Shown in pieces: positions 60,670 through 64,000 of a DNA stretch of 64,000 nt. The stretch spans positions 1,116,001-1,180,000 of the forward strand of contig JBANDB010000010.1 in assembly GCA_037576215.1 (NCBI GenBank), given 5' to 3'. The stretch comes from Armillaria gallica. Its lineage: Eukaryota > Basidiomycota > Agaricomycetes > Agaricales > Physalacriaceae. A program made the position numbers and the translations under genes. The notes beneath the pieces were generated by a model, which saw nothing but the letters and a program-made list of their open reading frames with translations, did no database searches and was not told the DNA's origin. The first letter of the stretch is position 1, and every line of letters starts with the position of its first letter.

Positions 60670-61019
60670 GGCTACACGAAAGAGATTAGGAAGCGGCGCC
60701 GATAATAAGTAGCTATTCTGGGTGAGAACGAGATCGCGCCATCATGGAGTCGAATTTCGCGACTCGACTCTTTTGTCACTGTTAGTAACTATTAGATAGA
60801 CAAGTTCGCAATCTATCAGACTTTGCACTGAAGAGCACGGAATCAAGGCTTACCAAGAAGAAAGTAATACAGGCCGAGACCGCAAGAACAAGGCGTTCCG
60901 ATGCATGGAAAGCGCCGTCACAAACGGTGGATGGCGGATTCCTTTGACATATAAAAAAGTCTGAAGCGGTGTTTGGTATACTCGGTGTTTCCATGAGGAT
61001 CTCTTGTAAATAATAAATA
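60670..61019. other. Intergenic
   Basis: 350 bp between the monooxygenase start and the ER protein stop. A short minus ORF from ATG 60994 ends its hydrophobic segment at a GTAAGC donor (ACITFFL), but no following exon could be found. Confidence 0.4.
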
Positions 61020-61681
61020 TTAAGGCTTTACGCCAAATGATTGCAAACGTCGCTCCTTCCTAGCTTCGACTGCTATTTTCTCCAGATGCACGCTGATCCA
61101 AGGGATAGCAAGACCTGCCATCAGAAGAAATGGGACCATGAAAGCAAGAGTAGGTACGACAGAAGCCGGGAGGAAACCAAAGTACAGGCGCTCCAAGATG
61201 ATATTGAACGACACGGGAGTGGGCTGCTTTGTTCGTCCTGGAGTGAGGACGCCGGTATCGACGAAGCGAATGTGTGCTCGAGCTGGCTTGTCGAGGACGT
61301 CAATGAAAACGTTAGTGGGGTGCTGCACGCAAGTCAGAATGAGTACTTGGTAGAGATGAGCATGCCACGAACGTATGCCGCCTACGAGACTCGCAATGTA
61401 TAGGCCGTCCGTTCCTTGCTCGACAGGTCCAGGTTGATCCAGAGCTGGGAGGTATTATCCGATAGATACAGTCCCAAAGGCGCCGGTAGTATTTCCCATT
61501 GCTTCTGCTTCCATTGGCGCTCAACGTTGTCCTGGATAGACGTTTAACGCTTTGCTGTGAATTGAATGCTTGCTTACCATTCGTTCCGTGCTGCTTGTTG
61601 GTCTGAAGAGGCATAGAAATTGACAATCTCAGTATTCGCAGCCACGACCGTGAAGAGAAAGAGGAAACAAAGTTTTAGCAT
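61020..61681 (-). CDS. Small ER membrane protein of unknown function
   Basis: I do not recognise the family. ATG at 61681 gives a signal peptide (MLKLCFLFLFTVVAANTE), then IVNFYASSDQQAARNEW, an intron, and a short luminal domain WEILPAPLGLYLSDNTSQLW, LSSKERTAYTLRVS and, after a second intron, HPTNVFIDVLDKPARAHIRF. One or two membrane spans follow (ASVVPTLAFMVPFLLMAGLAIPW), then a basic cytosolic tail (VEARKERRLQSFGVKP). The layout, about 185 residues of signal, beta-rich lumen, span and basic tail, resembles small ER chaperone-complex subunits (for example of GPI or glycan assembly), but this is only a shape resemblance. Stop at 61020. Confidence 0.65.
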
Positions 61682-61721
61682 GGACGTAATAAGTTTTTAC
61701 AAATACTACGACAAACAAAAT

Positions 61722-63280
61722 TCACTGCCTAGGCATGCCCGAGCGCAAGCTAATCACATCAAGCACCTCCTCCATCGAAAACATGGCCGCCTCAGTGGAC
61801 CAGTCGCCATCAGTGGCAAACTGCTGCGGTACAATTCTCAGAAATTTCAGGTCCTTCAAGATATCCGGCCCGCGGGGGGACCCATTCGGGTTAATTACTG
61901 TGTCCAGCGTTCGGACTTGCGCTTTCGTGAGCCCAAACATTTCTTGTGCAAACTTGCTCTCCGTGCAATTCCAGCTTCCGTCACATCGTCCCAGTCCAAA
62001 ATGACGGATCAAATGGTAGCAGGTTTGCGCCAGCCCTTCTGGCAGAATCCCCCCGACAATGAGACCTGCCTCAGCCTGCGGGATGATGTAGCCTTCAACA
62101 AACTGATAAAAATGAATCCCGAGTATTTCCTCTAAACGTTTTTTAAGAGCATGCACGTTCTTTTCAAGTGTCGGCGCATTGTAGTTGTCGATAGACAGGA
62201 AGATCGGCCAATCTGATTTCTTGACGAATTTCTAACATGAGATCATTAGTTGCGAAAGTGGGAAATGCACAGGACAATCACCATGACCGCAATGATACAA
62301 GAACCATTAGTAGGGAAATTGCGACAACAATCTTGAATCTGTTCCTCCGTGAGACCCAAATGTTCTTTATACTTTTGCATGAAATTCGTCAACGTGTCGA
62401 GGACATATTTGTTGAGAGTGCTCTGGAAATCTTGGGCAGACGAGGTGATCAGTGTCGAGTGATTCATGTCGAACTCCAGGACTAGGCACTCGGGAGCATC
62501 GGATCCTTCGAGAAAAGTCACGTCTGTACGACGGACATCGTGCAGAGCAGCGAGCATAGCTAACAGTATTGTTTTTCCATAACCACGAGGGCGGCGAACT
62601 ATAGTTACACGGTACTGCTCATGGCACCGCCGCCATGGCCGAGTCTTATCGACAAATAACACACCGGGAGTCGTGGCCAGCTGATTGAAATCAGTCAGGG
62701 AAGTCCAAGGAATGACCTGGAAGCGAGAACCGAGAATGAGAACTATGAAAGTCGACGGCGACACACCGGCGTTCCGGGACGGTTGGCCTCCTTCATCAAC
62801 ACAGAATTCCCGAACACTATGTGCTCGCCCTTTCTACCATCCACGCGTTTGAAGGGAGCTATGTCCAATTCTGAAGTAGCAAGACGACAGGAATCTGCGA
62901 GGCTCACCTGGGCGCGAGTCGTCGGTATCAAACACAAGCTGAATAGTCGCAGGTTCTTCGCTCACGTCCCGTGGAGGAAAATGATCGATGACGCGCGCGC
63001 TGATGTCGATGCTGTTGTCCTTGGTTCTCAAGAGCTCATCCTCATCGAAGTCGGTGAGTATGCGGTCGACGAGGTAAACTTCCCGGTCGAGATTTGTTCT
63101 CCAAGCATCGGTGAGGCGCGCCCCACACTCGCAATTGGCGTCGTGGTGGTTGAATTGGACTTCTGCGCGCAGCTCTTTGAACGTGGCCGATTGGTCACGA
63201 AGGAAAACGGAATCAGTTGTGCTGAAGATGTGGCCGGTGTCGTGGCCAGCGATGGCGCAGATGAAGTTTGGCAATGACAT
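61722..63280 (-). CDS. Predicted AAA-ATPase-like protein with Crinkler-like N-terminal region
   Basis: From ATG 63280: MSLPNFICAIAGHDTGHIFS, FKELRAEVQFNHHDAN and EPATIQLVFD, whose spacing recalls the ubiquitin-like head of Crinkler (CRN)-type proteins. After two introns comes VIPWTSLTDFNQLATTPGVLFVDKT, then RPRGYGKTILLAMLAALHDV, the start of the AAA-ATPase-like family (PF09820) usually written FVDKT and RPRRFGKS. The next exon carries the Walker B position as FLSIDNYNAPTL; the family normally has DEYD, so the acidic pair is lost. The remainder (FYQFVEGYIIPQAEAGLIVGG) ends GMPRQ at 61722 with no C-terminal PD-(D/E)XK nuclease. Possibly a degenerate or regulatory member. The CRN assignment rests on pattern only. 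Confidence 0.65.
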
Positions 63281-63311
63281 GAGGGCAGGAAGCAAGACAA
63301 ATTTGTTTATT

Positions 63312-64000
63312 TCACTGCTTCCAGACAGCGCTGAACCTCAGCCGCATATACATCATTTGCCAGCGTCCTTGGCTGTCCTGGCAGTCAATCCTACACGTCT
63401 CCTCGACCTCCTTCATGATATCTGCGGCCTCTTCGTCACTAAAGTCCTTCAATATCATGGGTCGAACGAACACTGCCAGCCAACCAAACACGCCTGCTGG
63501 GAGCGCTGTCACTCGCGGCGTCAAAGTAACCTCGATGGGCTCGAACGACTCAGCTCTGAGAATCTGCAGGAATCGTCAGCAAGAGGTACATGCAGCATAG
63601 TTGACGGACATCTGTGTAGTCTTCCACCGACGGGAAATACCACGGATCCATGGCACCAGCATCGTACCCTCTCGTCTTCAGAGCCTTGTGCAGCGCCCCT
63701 CTGATACCTGCTGCAGCGTCAGCCCTGACCAAGTCACGGAATCTCGCAGCTCACCAATGCAATTCATGAACCCGCCCATCTCGCCTGCAATCCTTCCACC
63801 CGGCTTCAGTACTCTCTTGGCACTCCGTAGAACGCCCCTCGGATCGCGTTTGCACCAATGCAGCGCCGCGTTCGTGAACATCGCGTCAAACTTGATGTCC
63901 GCACCGATAGGAAGGTCAGGCAAGTCCTGAATATCAGCGACATAGGCGTGTTCTAGTCCTCGTGCTCTAGCCTGTGTGATCTTCATTATTCTAAGGTCAG
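63312..64000 (-). CDS. SAM-dependent methyltransferase, 5' part outside the window
   Basis: Class I methyltransferase of the trans-aconitate/UbiE-like type. The visible part starts inside the SAM fold: ITQARARGLEHAYVADIQDLPDL, FDAMFTNAALHWCKRDPRGVL, SAKRVLKPGGRIAGEMGGFMN, then after introns RADAAAGIRGALHKALKTRGY, PWYFPSVEDYTD, ILRAESFEPIEVTLTPRVTAL, GVFGWLAVFVRPMIL and MKEVEETCRIDCQDSQG, ending RLRFSAVWKQ at 63312. ALHWC and LKPGGR are standard motif II/III features; the glycine-rich motif I lies beyond base 64000. Its stop is only 31 bp from the ATG of the AAA-like gene on the same strand. Substrate unknown. Confidence 0.85.

Noticed and set aside
60782..60994. Small membrane-like ORF between monooxygenase and ER protein
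   Set aside because: Begins with ATG and ends at a GTAAGC donor, but no continuing exon in frame could be found.

Overview
The window is nuclear DNA from a filamentous basidiomycete, most likely an agaricomycete (mushroom-type) fungus. The evidence is dense short GT-AG introns (about 45-100 nt) in almost every gene, tightly packed genes on both strands, many divergent pairs sharing 85-210 bp promoters, and proteins that read as agaricomycete versions of known families. No rRNA, tRNA, CRISPR array, operon or virus was recognised. All exon structures were read by eye from splice consensus and protein family match, so outer limits and frames are firmer than individual splice sites.

Layout. 1-3240: 3' part of an aldo/keto reductase, then a GT61-type glycosyltransferase. 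3342-21023: a cell-cycle and chromosome block with the cohesin loader Mis4/Scc2, a NIMA-type kinase, an unknown nuclear-looking protein, mitochondrial TIM50, and PCNA divergent from TIM50. 21293-24003: an inverted duplication of a small secreted LysM protein plus a decayed third copy. 24367-30089: MYND-finger protein, delta-12 fatty acid desaturase, CK1-like kinase. 31114-36866: pyruvate decarboxylase and an M3 oligopeptidase. 37089-46295: universal stress protein, mitochondrial PET127, ARL8 GTPase, short coiled-coil (SCOC-like) protein and proteasomal ubiquitin receptor RPN13. 47474-56409: unknown membrane protein, a foldback MITE, a membrane-anchored GH76-like protein, an ABHD12-like hydrolase, and a YEA4/SLC35B-type nucleotide-sugar transporter. 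58433-64000: a secreted-type flavin monooxygenase, an unknown ER membrane protein, a predicted AAA-ATPase-like protein with a Crinkler-like head, and the 3' part of a methyltransferase.

Most genes are housekeeping and need not act together. Mis4, NIMA and PCNA are all S/M-phase genes. The PCNA promoter carries two MluI cell-cycle boxes.

The most unusual item is PCNA itself: an otherwise canonical clamp with Lys164 at exactly position 164, carrying a charged insertion of about 114 residues in the loop near residue 190. Inside the insertion lies a 57-nt, stop-free intron whose retention would keep the frame. Other notable items are the LysM inverted duplication, the MITE with 10-bp target duplication, a 12-nt micro-exon in RPN13, a lost splice acceptor in the MYND finger, and a degenerate Walker B in the AAA-like protein.
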